A stretch of DNA of 64,000 nucleotides from an uncultured Fimbriimonadaceae bacterium. GTDB taxonomy: Bacteria > Armatimonadota > Fimbriimonadia > Fimbriimonadales > Fimbriimonadaceae. The notes beneath the pieces were generated by a model. It was given only the letters and a program-made list of their open reading frames with translations. It was not told the origin of the DNA and made no database searches. Position numbers and translations under genes: made by a program. Positions 57,785-64,000 of the stretch are shown here, in pieces; position 1 is the stretch's first letter, and each line of letters begins with the position of its first letter. Location of the stretch: contig CALGMO010000065.1 of the NCBI GenBank assembly GCA_937961665.1, positions 1-64,000 on the forward strand, given 5' to 3'.

Positions 57785-60007
57785 TCAGGGACGGATCGTG
57801 ATCGGCTTGTAGCGCCACCCCTCCGCCAGCGGCGTCTGGTCGTTGGCGTGCGGGCCGCTCTCGGCCACGCCCGGAGGCAGGACGGTGCGCGCCCTCGGCA
57901 TCGGACGGACCTCAACGATCTGGATGAACGTCCCGCGGTTGCCGTAGGGAACGGGAGGCTCCGTGGATCGGATGGTCCCGGGCTCGAACCTCCAGAGGCT
58001 CGGGTCGTTGCCGCGCGCCTCGGCGAGCCTCGCCACGGCTCGGCGGAAGGCCTCGCGCAGCACCTCGTCCCTCTTGCGGCCGGCGAGGAAGTCGTAGCTC
58101 GTGCGGCCGCCGAGGGCGTTCTGCAGGAACGTCGGCTGGGCAACCCGTCGGAGGTTGTCGGCCCCCAGCATCGTGCCCACGTGGGGCTGAAGGAGCACGG
58201 AGACGAGCTCCTCGTTGGCGGCTTGGAAGATCGCGGCGCCGGGGCTGCCTTCGATCATCCAGCCGTCGAAGCCCAGCAGGTACCGAGCGGCGTCGACCTC
58301 CAGGGGGGACCCTGCGAAGTCGGCCAACGCGGCGCGCCACATCGGCTGGCGCCGCTGGAAGACCTCGGAGCGGCGCGCGATCGTCCACAGCGCCCTTTCG
58401 AGGTCCGCGATGGTCAGCTTGTCGCCTTCCAGCGCGGAGCGGATGAGGTCCACGCGGTCGACCCGCCCCCACACGGGCGTGTCGAGGTTGGGCCACCAGG
58501 TTGCAGGCTTGTTGTTCCAGTTGGTGAGTAGACCCTTGGCAGGGTTGACGACCTGGGGCATCCGGTCGAACGGAAGGATGCCCTTCCATTCGTATTCCGG
58601 CTCGCCGGGGGTGGGGAACCGTGGATCGAGCCCGTCGGCCCGAAGCGGCACTCGCCCCAGGTAGGCGAACCCGATGTCTCCCTGGGCGGTCGCGTAGAAC
58701 AGGTTGAAGCCCATCGAGGCCTTGGGGCCGAGCTTCGCCACGTCGTTCGGCGTCGCGGCGTTGTAGAGGCCGATCAGCGTGTCGTACGACTCGAGCTCGC
58801 GCATCCAGAAGCTGGACCGCAGGGCGAACCGCCACTGTCCGTTCCGCACGGTCAGGATCACCGGACCCAGGTGCGTCCGGACCTGGCTCACCGTTTCGGT
58901 CGGCGCGCCGCGCACGCGCAAGGGCTGCGAGAGCACGGTCAGCTTGCGGGAGGACGCGCCGTAGCGGTAGGCGTCTGGGCCCTGTCCCTCCAGGCAGACG
59001 ACGTCCTCGGTGTCGGCGACCCCGGTGGTGAGCGCCCAGGCGAGCTTCTGGCTGTGCCCGACGAGCACGCCCGGCACGCCCGGGACGTCCATGCCGGCGA
59101 CGGCGATGCCGGGTGCGGAGATGGACATCTCGTGCACGATGCTCGGCTTGGTGAAGCCCATCTGCGGGCCGCTCACCAGAAGCGGGTGGCCGGTCGCGCT
59201 GCGCTTCGGGGAGACGACGATGGCGTAGCTGCCGGTCCGGCTGGGCAGACCGTGGCGCTCCGCAACAGCCGTGGATTCCGTGCGCTCGGCGAGCTGGAGC
59301 GCGGGCAGGAGCTCGAGCAGGTTCAGCTTGGGTAGCCTTCCGAGCTGGGCCTGCGTGTCCGCCCTCGTGAAGCGGGGGAAGGAGGGGCGACGGTCCGCAG
59401 GCAGGTCGTCGGCGGGGTCGAGAGTGGTGGGCGCATCCGGATCGTTCTGCCAGGCGAGGTCGTCCAGGACGTCCAGGGCCTTCTCCTTGCAGGGCTGGGT
59501 TTGCAGGTACGCCAGGGCGGCCAGGTTGCGCAGCTCGCCCGCCCCGCCGCGGCCGAAGAGCCGGAACAGGCGCACGGCGATGGCTGCGCTGTCGCGGACG
59601 GTCCAAGGCTCCGGCCTCCGGCCTTGGAACTGGGCCGGCAGGCGTCCTTCCGAGAAGGCCTTGTCGACGAAGGCGTTCACACCTTTGGCGTAGTTCTCGA
59701 AGGCAGCCTTGGCCCGGGAGGAGAGGGCCTGGAATTGGGCGTCCAGCTCCTCGGGCGTGTAGGCCGTCTGCAGGGTTTCCCGGTCGGACTTGGCGTAGTC
59801 GGGTCCCAGCAGCTCGGCCATCTGACCCTGGGCCAGGCGCCGGGACAGCTCCATCTGCCAGAGGCGGTCCTCGGCCACCGCGTAGCCGGCGTGGAAGAAG
59901 GCCTCCTCCCAGGTCGGAGCCAGGATGTGGGGCACGCCGTAATCGTCGCGCACGATCGGGGAAGCGGCCGAGGAGCACAGGGCGGCCAGCGCGAGAAGGG
60001 CAACCAT
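57785..60007 (-). CDS. penicillin acylase family Ntn hydrolase
   Basis: 740 aa, exported (MVALLALAALCSSAASP). The start of the mature protein, IVRDDYGVPHILAPTWEEAFFHAGYAVAEDRLWQMELSRR, is the family alpha-chain signature. Autocatalytic cleavage is expected before Ser260 in SRTGSYAIVVSPKRSATGHPLL, making the nucleophile of the beta chain; LLTNWNNKPATWW is a second conserved block. Such enzymes cleave amides such as acyl-homoserine lactones, beta-lactam side chains or cyclic lipopeptides; the substrate here cannot be inferred. GTATGGT at 60061-60055 may be the -10. tRNA-Glu follows downstream. Confidence 0.9.
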   Translation of the reverse strand: MVALLALAALCSSAASPIVRDDYGVPHILAPTWEEAFFHAGYAVAEDRLWQMELSRRLAQGQMAELLGPDYAKSDRETLQTAYTPEELDAQFQALSSRAKAAFENYAKGVNAFVDKAFSEGRLPAQFQGRRPEPWTVRDSAAIAVRLFRLFGRGGAGELRNLAALAYLQTQPCKEKALDVLDDLAWQNDPDAPTTLDPADDLPADRRPSFPRFTRADTQAQLGRLPKLNLLELLPALQLAERTESTAVAERHGLPSRTGSYAIVVSPKRSATGHPLLVSGPQMGFTKPSIVHEMSISAPGIAVAGMDVPGVPGVLVGHSQKLAWALTTGVADTEDVVCLEGQGPDAYRYGASSRKLTVLSQPLRVRGAPTETVSQVRTHLGPVILTVRNGQWRFALRSSFWMRELESYDTLIGLYNAATPNDVAKLGPKASMGFNLFYATAQGDIGFAYLGRVPLRADGLDPRFPTPGEPEYEWKGILPFDRMPQVVNPAKGLLTNWNNKPATWWPNLDTPVWGRVDRVDLIRSALEGDKLTIADLERALWTIARRSEVFQRRQPMWRAALADFAGSPLEVDAARYLLGFDGWMIEGSPGAAIFQAANEELVSVLLQPHVGTMLGADNLRRVAQPTFLQNALGGRTSYDFLAGRKRDEVLREAFRRAVARLAEARGNDPSLWRFEPGTIRSTEPPVPYGNRGTFIQIVEVRPMPRARTVLPPGVAESGPHANDQTPLAEGWRYKPITIRP

Positions 60008-60076
60008 CGGGGACGATTTTCGCCGCCGCGAGCCGGAATTCCTAGGCTTTCCGAACCATACGGTCCGATCGGAAGT

Positions 60077-60262
60077 TCAGCGAAGGCGTGGAGACTGAGA
60101 CGAGAAGGCGCGGTTGATGAGGCTGTACAGCGCCCATGCGATGATCGCCATCACCGCCAACGGGATCACCAGGTTCAAGACCGCGTAGGCGAGGTTCACA
60201 AGAATCCGGAACAGCACGATCGCCAGAACGATCGACAGCACCAGCTTCACAGTTCCGTTCAT
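60077..60262 (-). CDS. small two-helix membrane protein
   Basis: 61 aa from ATG 60262, preceded by GAGGAGAG. Nearly all hydrophobic: VKLVLSIVLAIVLFRILVNL and VLNLVIPLAVMAIIAWALY form two helices, with a short polar end (NRAFSSQSPRLR). The frame extends upstream to 60358, but the ribosome site argues for the short form. No recognised family; may be a small stress or envelope protein. Lies upstream of the penicillin acylase gene on the same strand with a 69-bp gap. Confidence 0.65.
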   Translation of the reverse strand: MNGTVKLVLSIVLAIVLFRILVNLAYAVLNLVIPLAVMAIIAWALYSLINRAFSSQSPRLR

Positions 60263-60438
60263 CGAACTCTCCTCGGAACGTTCGCCCGCGAGCGCTCCAA
60301 TGTCTCCTGCTCCATTGAACGGCAAGAACCTGGGCGAAACCAATCGGCTCGGGACCATCGACCCTTGCGGGTTCTTGTCGTCTTGCCGATGCTTTTACCC
60401 CAAAACCGATCTCTTTCGGGTGCCGGTTCCTTGTGGAG

Positions 60439-60444
60439 TATTCT
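60439..60444 (+). promoter_or_regulatory. leaderless promoter -10 of nadE
   Basis: G-TATTCT, 6 nt, ATG 60451. No good -35 was found. Confidence 0.5.
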
Positions 60445-60450
60445 GCCGGC

Positions 60451-61314
60451 ATGGCACTGAGGGTGGTGAAGGCCGCGCCGTTCGATCCGAACGACGACTC
60501 TTGCCTGCGTGTGGACGCGCCCCTGGTCGTTCGCTGGCTGGTGGAATTCCTTCGGCAGGAGTGCGTCCGTCGCCGGGGGGTGACCAGGGCGGTGCTCGGC
60601 CTGAGCGGCGGCGTCGACTCGGCGGTTGTGGCGTACCTCTGCGCGCGGGCCTTCGGCCCGGAGAACACGCACGCCTTCCGGATGCCCTACAAGATCTCCT
60701 CCTCGGAGAGCCTGGAGCACGCCCAGCTCGTCATCGATGATCTCGGCCTGCAGGCGAGGACGATCGACATCACCCCCATGGTGGACGGCTACCTCTCGAA
60801 CTTCGAGCCGGACGCCTCCCCGGCGAGGGTCGGGAACGTCTGCGCGCGCAGCCGCATGATCGTGCTGTTCGATCAAGCCGCCAAGCTCGGCGCCCTGCCG
60901 ATCGGCACCGGCAACAAGAGCGAGCGGCTATTCGGCTACTACACCTGGCACGCGGACGACTCGCCGCCGATCAACCCCATCGGCGACCTGTTCAAGACGC
61001 AGGTCTGGCAGATCGCGAGAGAGCTCGGCGTTCCGAGCGTTATCGTGGACAAACCGGCGAGCGCGGACCTGATCCAAGGCCAGACCGACGAGGGCGACTT
61101 CGGCATCCGCTACCGGGACGCCGACCGGATCCTCCACCACCTCACGCAGGGCTACTCGCCGGCGAAGCTGAAGCAGATGGGCTTCGACCCAGGCCAAGTG
61201 GATCTGGTGTTCGCGAAGGTCGAGTCCACGCACTGGAAGCGGCGGCTTCCGACGACCGCGATGCTCAGCAAGTCCGCGATCGGCGAGTTCTACCTGCGGC
61301 CGGTGGACTACTGA
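60451..61314 (+). CDS. nadE: ammonia-dependent NAD+ synthetase
   Basis: 287 aa. Converts nicotinic acid adenine dinucleotide to NAD+ with ATP and ammonia. The P-loop of the N-type ATP pyrophosphatase family is VLGLSGGVDSAVVAYL near residue 50; later GTGNKSERLFGYYTWHADDSPPINPIGDLFKT and KPASADLIQGQTDEGDFGIRY are diagnostic. No glutaminase domain is attached, so free ammonia is used. Start ATG 60451 is supported by the promoter spacing; the in-frame upstream ATG-like extension to 60433 would include the -10. Confidence 0.95.
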   Translation: MALRVVKAAPFDPNDDSCLRVDAPLVVRWLVEFLRQECVRRRGVTRAVLGLSGGVDSAVVAYLCARAFGPENTHAFRMPYKISSSESLEHAQLVIDDLGLQARTIDITPMVDGYLSNFEPDASPARVGNVCARSRMIVLFDQAAKLGALPIGTGNKSERLFGYYTWHADDSPPINPIGDLFKTQVWQIARELGVPSVIVDKPASADLIQGQTDEGDFGIRYRDADRILHHLTQGYSPAKLKQMGFDPGQVDLVFAKVESTHWKRRLPTTAMLSKSAIGEFYLRPVDY

Positions 61315-61484
61315 CCTCGGCGCCGGGCGCAGGGGGCGACCCAGAGCGCGGGTTCGTGCCGCTGGCCTCGGGCCGCTCCGCGGAGCCGGGGGCGTCCGAT
61401 CCGGCCTCGCGCGGCCAGAAGGGCGAAGGGAACGGCGGCGGCCGTCGCCATCCAGAGCAGACGGAGGGGTTTCGGGCTGGGCAT
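61308..61484 (-). CDS. possible small membrane protein
   Basis: 58 aa from ATG 61484. One possible helix LLWMATAAAVPFALLAA, then an Arg-rich tail (RGRIGRPRLRGAARGQRHEP). GAGG lies 8 nt before the ATG. The 3' end overlaps the nadE stop by 7 nt on the opposite strand. Composition could simply reflect GC bias; I give it low weight. Confidence 0.3.
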   Translation of the reverse strand: MPSPKPLRLLWMATAAAVPFALLAARGRIGRPRLRGAARGQRHEPALWVAPCARRRGQ

Positions 61485-61534
61485 CGTCGTCGGCCTCAAA
61501 CCAGATTTTCGGCAGGAGGCCGCCCGAACCGGAG

Positions 61535-61807
61535 TCAACCGGACTCGATCCGGAAATCCGGCCAGGAAACGTGCTCGTAGGATTCGGCCGCCAGGACGGA
61601 ATCCACCCGGCCCGGTCCGGCCTTCAGCTCCCCCAGGAACGACTCCAGCTTGGCGGGGTCGTCGTGGCACGCCAGGCCGCGCACCGCCCCGTCGGGGGAG
61701 TTCCGGACCGAGCCGCGCACCCCCAGACGCCGGGCGAGCCTCAGCACGTACCAGCGGAAACCGACTCCTTGGACGGCGCCGGTGACGGTGAACGAGCGCG
61801 TCGGCAT
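61535..61807 (-). CDS. acyP: acylphosphatase
   Basis: 90 aa, the normal length. Hydrolyses acyl phosphates such as 1,3-bisphosphoglycerate or carbamoyl phosphate. The active site is intact: Arg18 in GAVQGVGFRWYV and Asn36 in GSVRNSPDGAV. ATG 61807 is preceded by TAGACT at 6-nt spacing. Divergent from the ATP-grasp gene with closely interleaved promoters. Confidence 0.95.
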   Translation of the reverse strand: MPTRSFTVTGAVQGVGFRWYVLRLARRLGVRGSVRNSPDGAVRGLACHDDPAKLESFLGELKAGPGRVDSVLAAESYEHVSWPDFRIESG

Positions 61808-61813
61808 GGCTGG

Positions 61814-61843
61814 AGTCTACACCGCGCGGAGCGGGAGTAGAAT
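61814..61843. promoter_or_regulatory. interleaved divergent promoters of the acylphosphatase and ATP-grasp genes
   Basis: Minus strand: G-TAGACT (61819-61814), 6 nt, ATG 61807. Plus strand: G-TAGAAT (61838-61843), 9 nt, ATG 61853. The two -10 boxes are 18 bp apart, so each occupies the other's -35 position; the promoters should compete for polymerase. Confidence 0.5.
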
Positions 61844-61852
61844 CGAGCCCGC

Positions 61853-63004
61853 ATGCCCGTCGAGCAGAAACCGAGAGCCCTCGTCATGCACCCTATCGAC
61901 TGGCTCGGGGTGGCCCGCCTGCCGGGGTTGCTGGCCGAGGCCGGGTTCCGCGTGGCCTCGCTGTGCGACCCGAACAGCCTTCTGGCGAAGACGAGGCACA
62001 ACGAGCGGGTTTTCCCGATCGACTCTCGGGACGGGAACCGCGCCCTGAGGAGCCTGTCGGCGGCCTTTGTGGAGTGGCCGTGCGACCTGATCCTGCCGGG
62101 AGACGACGGCACGGTGCGGCTGCTGCAGGACGCCCTCGTTCTGATGCGCGAGGGCCGGGCGCAGGGCGCGCCGCGCGGTCTGCAGGAGGCCCTGGCCCGA
62201 TCCCTTGGCGATCCCTCTGGGTTCGCGGCGTTGCGCAGCAAGATGGCGTTGGGGGATCTGGTGCGCCAGTTGGGACTCCCCATCCCCGAGCGGCGGCGCG
62301 TCCTGGCCGTTTCGGACGCCTTGGCGTTCGCGGAGGAGCACGGGTACCCGGTGCTGCTGAAGAGCGAGCGGTCCGTGGCAGGCCGCGGGGTGCGGGTCTG
62401 CACCGACGAGGCCTCGTTGGCCGCCGCGGCCTTCGAACTCCTCCCCCAGTTCGCCGGGCGGCAGGAGGGAACGGTGTTCGCCGAGCGCTACGTCGAGGGG
62501 AGGCTGAGCGTGGGTCAGTTCGTCGCTTGGCAGGGCCGCGTCGTGGGCTCCAGTTCCGCTGAGCTGACGGTGACGGATCCACCGGGCGGACCGACTACGG
62601 TGATGACGTGCATCGAGAACCCCGGCTTGGAACAGATGGTGCGGAGGATCGTGGAGAGGATCGGCGCGACGGGCCTGGGGAGCGTACAGGCCATCGTGGA
62701 CAGGGATGGCGTGCCTTGGTTCGTGGAGGCAAACCCGCGGTTCGTGCCGCCCATGGCGCCGAGCCGCCGGGCAGGTTTCCACGTCGGCAGACTGTTGCGG
62801 TCGGCTTTGGAGGGCACGACCCCCGAGCCCTGGTCGTGGCCCGTCGGCTCCGCCTACGCGCTCTTCCCGCAGGAGGTTCTGCGCGATCCCGAGAGCGAGT
62901 GGCTGGAGAAGGCGATCCACGACGTCCCGGAAGACGACCCGCCGCTGGTGCAAGCTTATTGGGACTACGTTCGCAGGGAGAGGGAGCGACGTGCGTCTCG
63001 CTGA
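61853..63004 (+). CDS. ATP-grasp family ligase-like protein
   Basis: 383 aa. N-terminal nucleotide-binding-like fold (ALVMHPIDWLGVARLPGLLAEAGFRVASLCD), then an ATP-grasp core with LRSKMALGDLVRQLGLPIPERR, YPVLLKSERSVAGRGVRVC and the metal-binding PWFVEANPRFVPPM. The layout resembles carbamoyl phosphate synthetase-like and peptide-ligase ATP-grasp proteins that join a carboxylate to an amine. Substrate is unknown. The GNAT gene overlaps its last 14 nt, so the pair probably acts together, for example in making or modifying a small peptide or amino-acid conjugate. That role is inference. Confidence 0.82.
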   Translation: MPVEQKPRALVMHPIDWLGVARLPGLLAEAGFRVASLCDPNSLLAKTRHNERVFPIDSRDGNRALRSLSAAFVEWPCDLILPGDDGTVRLLQDALVLMREGRAQGAPRGLQEALARSLGDPSGFAALRSKMALGDLVRQLGLPIPERRRVLAVSDALAFAEEHGYPVLLKSERSVAGRGVRVCTDEASLAAAAFELLPQFAGRQEGTVFAERYVEGRLSVGQFVAWQGRVVGSSSAELTVTDPPGGPTTVMTCIENPGLEQMVRRIVERIGATGLGSVQAIVDRDGVPWFVEANPRFVPPMAPSRRAGFHVGRLLRSALEGTTPEPWSWPVGSAYALFPQEVLRDPESEWLEKAIHDVPEDDPPLVQAYWDYVRRERERRASR

Positions 63005-63428
63005 GATTCGTTGGGGCAGCCGCGAGTACGCGGCGGAAGTCGACCTGAGGTACCGTTTGCTCCGCCAGCCGCTCGGGCTCTGGTTCTCGCCGAGGGAGCT
63101 GGAGGCGGAAGAGGGCGAGCGGCACTTCGGCGCGTTCGAGGGGCGCCGGCTGGTCGGCTGCGTGGTGGCCCGCCCGCTGGGGCAGGAAGCCGTCCAGCTC
63201 CGGCAGATGGCCGTCGAGGAGGACCGTCGAGGCCGAGGCTTCGGAAGGCGGCTCCTCGCGTTCGCCGAGGCCGAGCTGGCGGAATCCGGATTCGCCCAGG
63301 CGGTGCTGCACGCGAGGGAGACGGCCGTGGCCTTCTACCAGAAGGCGGGCTACTCCGTGGAAGGCGATCCGTTCGAGGAGGTCACCATCCCCCACCGACT
63401 GATGCGGAAGCCGCTCACTCGCCGGTGA
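62991..63428 (+). CDS. GNAT family N-acetyltransferase
   Basis: 145 aa from GTG 62991. Acetyl-CoA-binding motif A: LRQMAVEEDRRGRGFGRRLLAFAE; motif B near AVAFYQKAGYSVEGDPFEEV and the final IPHRLMRKPL resemble ElaA/YjcF-type small GNATs. The frame is open further upstream, but that sequence is another frame of the ATP-grasp gene. Overlap with the ATP-grasp gene suggests co-translation. The last 14 nt overlap the convergent scpB-like gene. Acceptor unknown. Confidence 0.87.
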   Translation: MRLAEIRWGSREYAAEVDLRYRLLRQPLGLWFSPRELEAEEGERHFGAFEGRRLVGCVVARPLGQEAVQLRQMAVEEDRRGRGFGRRLLAFAEAELAESGFAQAVLHARETAVAFYQKAGYSVEGDPFEEVTIPHRLMRKPLTRR

Positions 63429-64000
63429 ACACCGGCTTGCGCTTCTCCAGGAACGCGCGGATCCCCTCGGCGTAGTCCTTGCTGTCGTAGACCTTGCGCC
63501 GCAGACCCTGGATCCGCTCGAACGTCTCCGGAGACAGCGGCGACGCGTTCTCGAGGATGCGGAGCTGTTCCTTCATCACCGCGATGCTGAGCGGCGAGTT
63601 CAGCGTGATCTCCCTCGCGAGCCCGTACGTGAACTCCTCCAGCTGGTGGACCGGCACCAGGTGGTTCAGCACCCCGAGCTCCAGCGCCCTCTCCGCCGGG
63701 ATCGGCAGGCCCGTGAACAGCATCTCCTTCGCGACCCTGGCTCCGAGAGTGTTGAGGAGGTTCAGCAAGCCGGTCGTGTTGTAGGGCACGCCGATCTTGG
63801 CGGGCGTGGTGGCGAACGTGCCGGTGTGGGTGGCGATCAGGATGTCGCAAGTGAAGCACACCTCGCACGCCCCGCCCCACACGCTGCCCTCGATCATGGC
63901 GATCACGGGGGCGGGAAAGCTCCGGATGGTGCGGATCAGCTGCTCCAGCGGGTCGCTGTAGTGGAGCGGGTCGCGGCCGGACACGGGCAGCTCGCGCACG
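63415..64000 (-). CDS. scpB: methylmalonyl-CoA decarboxylase-like crotonase, truncated at window edge
   Basis: At least 195 residues; the N-terminus lies beyond the right edge. Strong resemblance to E. coli YgfG/ScpB: DPLHYSDPLEQLIRTIRSFPAPVIAMIEGSVWGGACE, TFATTPAKIGVPYNTTGLLNLL, and the C-terminal ETFERIQGLRRKVYDSKDYAEGIRAFLEKRKP. ScpB decarboxylates methylmalonyl-CoA to propionyl-CoA. The oxyanion-hole glycines (GSVWGGA) are kept. A general enoyl-CoA hydratase is less likely given the overall match. Converges on and overlaps the GNAT gene end. Confidence 0.88.
   Translation of the reverse strand, partial: VRELPVSGRDPLHYSDPLEQLIRTIRSFPAPVIAMIEGSVWGGACEVCFTCDILIATHTGTFATTPAKIGVPYNTTGLLNLLNTLGARVAKEMLFTGLPIPAERALELGVLNHLVPVHQLEEFTYGLAREITLNSPLSIAVMKEQLRILENASPLSPETFERIQGLRRKVYDSKDYAEGIRAFLEKRKPVFTGE

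Overview
This window is high-GC bacterial chromosome and most likely comes from Armatimonadota, in or near the Fimbriimonadia. That placement is inferred. It rests on two pseudopilins whose N-termini carry the FPVFAQAK-type sequence common in that phylum, a MurE with the DNPR motif (meso-diaminopimelate peptidoglycan), a MurC-Ddl fusion, and many secreted glycoside hydrolases. I see no insertion sequence, prophage, CRISPR array or rRNA. Coding density is very high, and the many long antisense open frames are GC artefacts.

Layout. Positions 1-473 hold the end of deoC. Next come a minus-strand half-length methionine synthase (511-2415), a possible 31-aa peptide with a terminator, and an MsbA-like ABC exporter (2825-4684). 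Positions 4800-22503 are a complete-looking division and cell-wall (dcw) cluster: mraZ, rsmH, ftsL, ftsI, murE, murF, mraY, murD, ftsW, murG, murC-ddl fusion, ftsQ, DUF881, sbp/DUF1290, ftsA, ftsZ. Ten junctions in it are 4-nt stop/start overlaps, and murB is absent. Positions 22513-27554 (minus) encode an HD-GYP protein coupled to a 1377-aa CHASE4/multi-PAS sensor with no output domain. Positions 27691-31387 hold a secreted CBM9-like protein, a DHDPS-fold protein without its catalytic residues, and a coupled hisF / hypothetical / zinc-ribbon operon on the minus strand. Positions 31437-38818 hold an exported tricorn protease, a right-handed beta-helix protein and a GH127-family enzyme. Positions 39001-43423 hold a Wzz/BY-kinase protein, a clan-A glycosidase-like protein and a 2-hydroxyacid dehydrogenase.

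Positions 43479-54518 contain two paralogous minus-strand cassettes, each made of a GntR-type regulator with a LacI-type sensor domain, a pseudopilin and tiny envelope proteins. Between the cassettes lie a divergent UroD-family gene and a 1664-aa GH2-like giant. Both regulators have TGTCTAGACA-like palindromes upstream. The remainder is housekeeping: enolase, a DCC-family protein, a DUF389 membrane protein, tRNA-Glu(CTC), a penicillin acylase-family hydrolase, nadE, acylphosphatase, an ATP-grasp/GNAT pair and the start-truncated methylmalonyl-CoA decarboxylase gene at the right edge.

The most unexpected signal is non-coding. Many transcription-unit heads carry GTANNNT-like -10 boxes ending exactly 6 nt before the start codon, which implies leaderless mRNAs. 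The first genes of the minority with leaders (mraZ, the first GntR regulator) are those with candidate operators.
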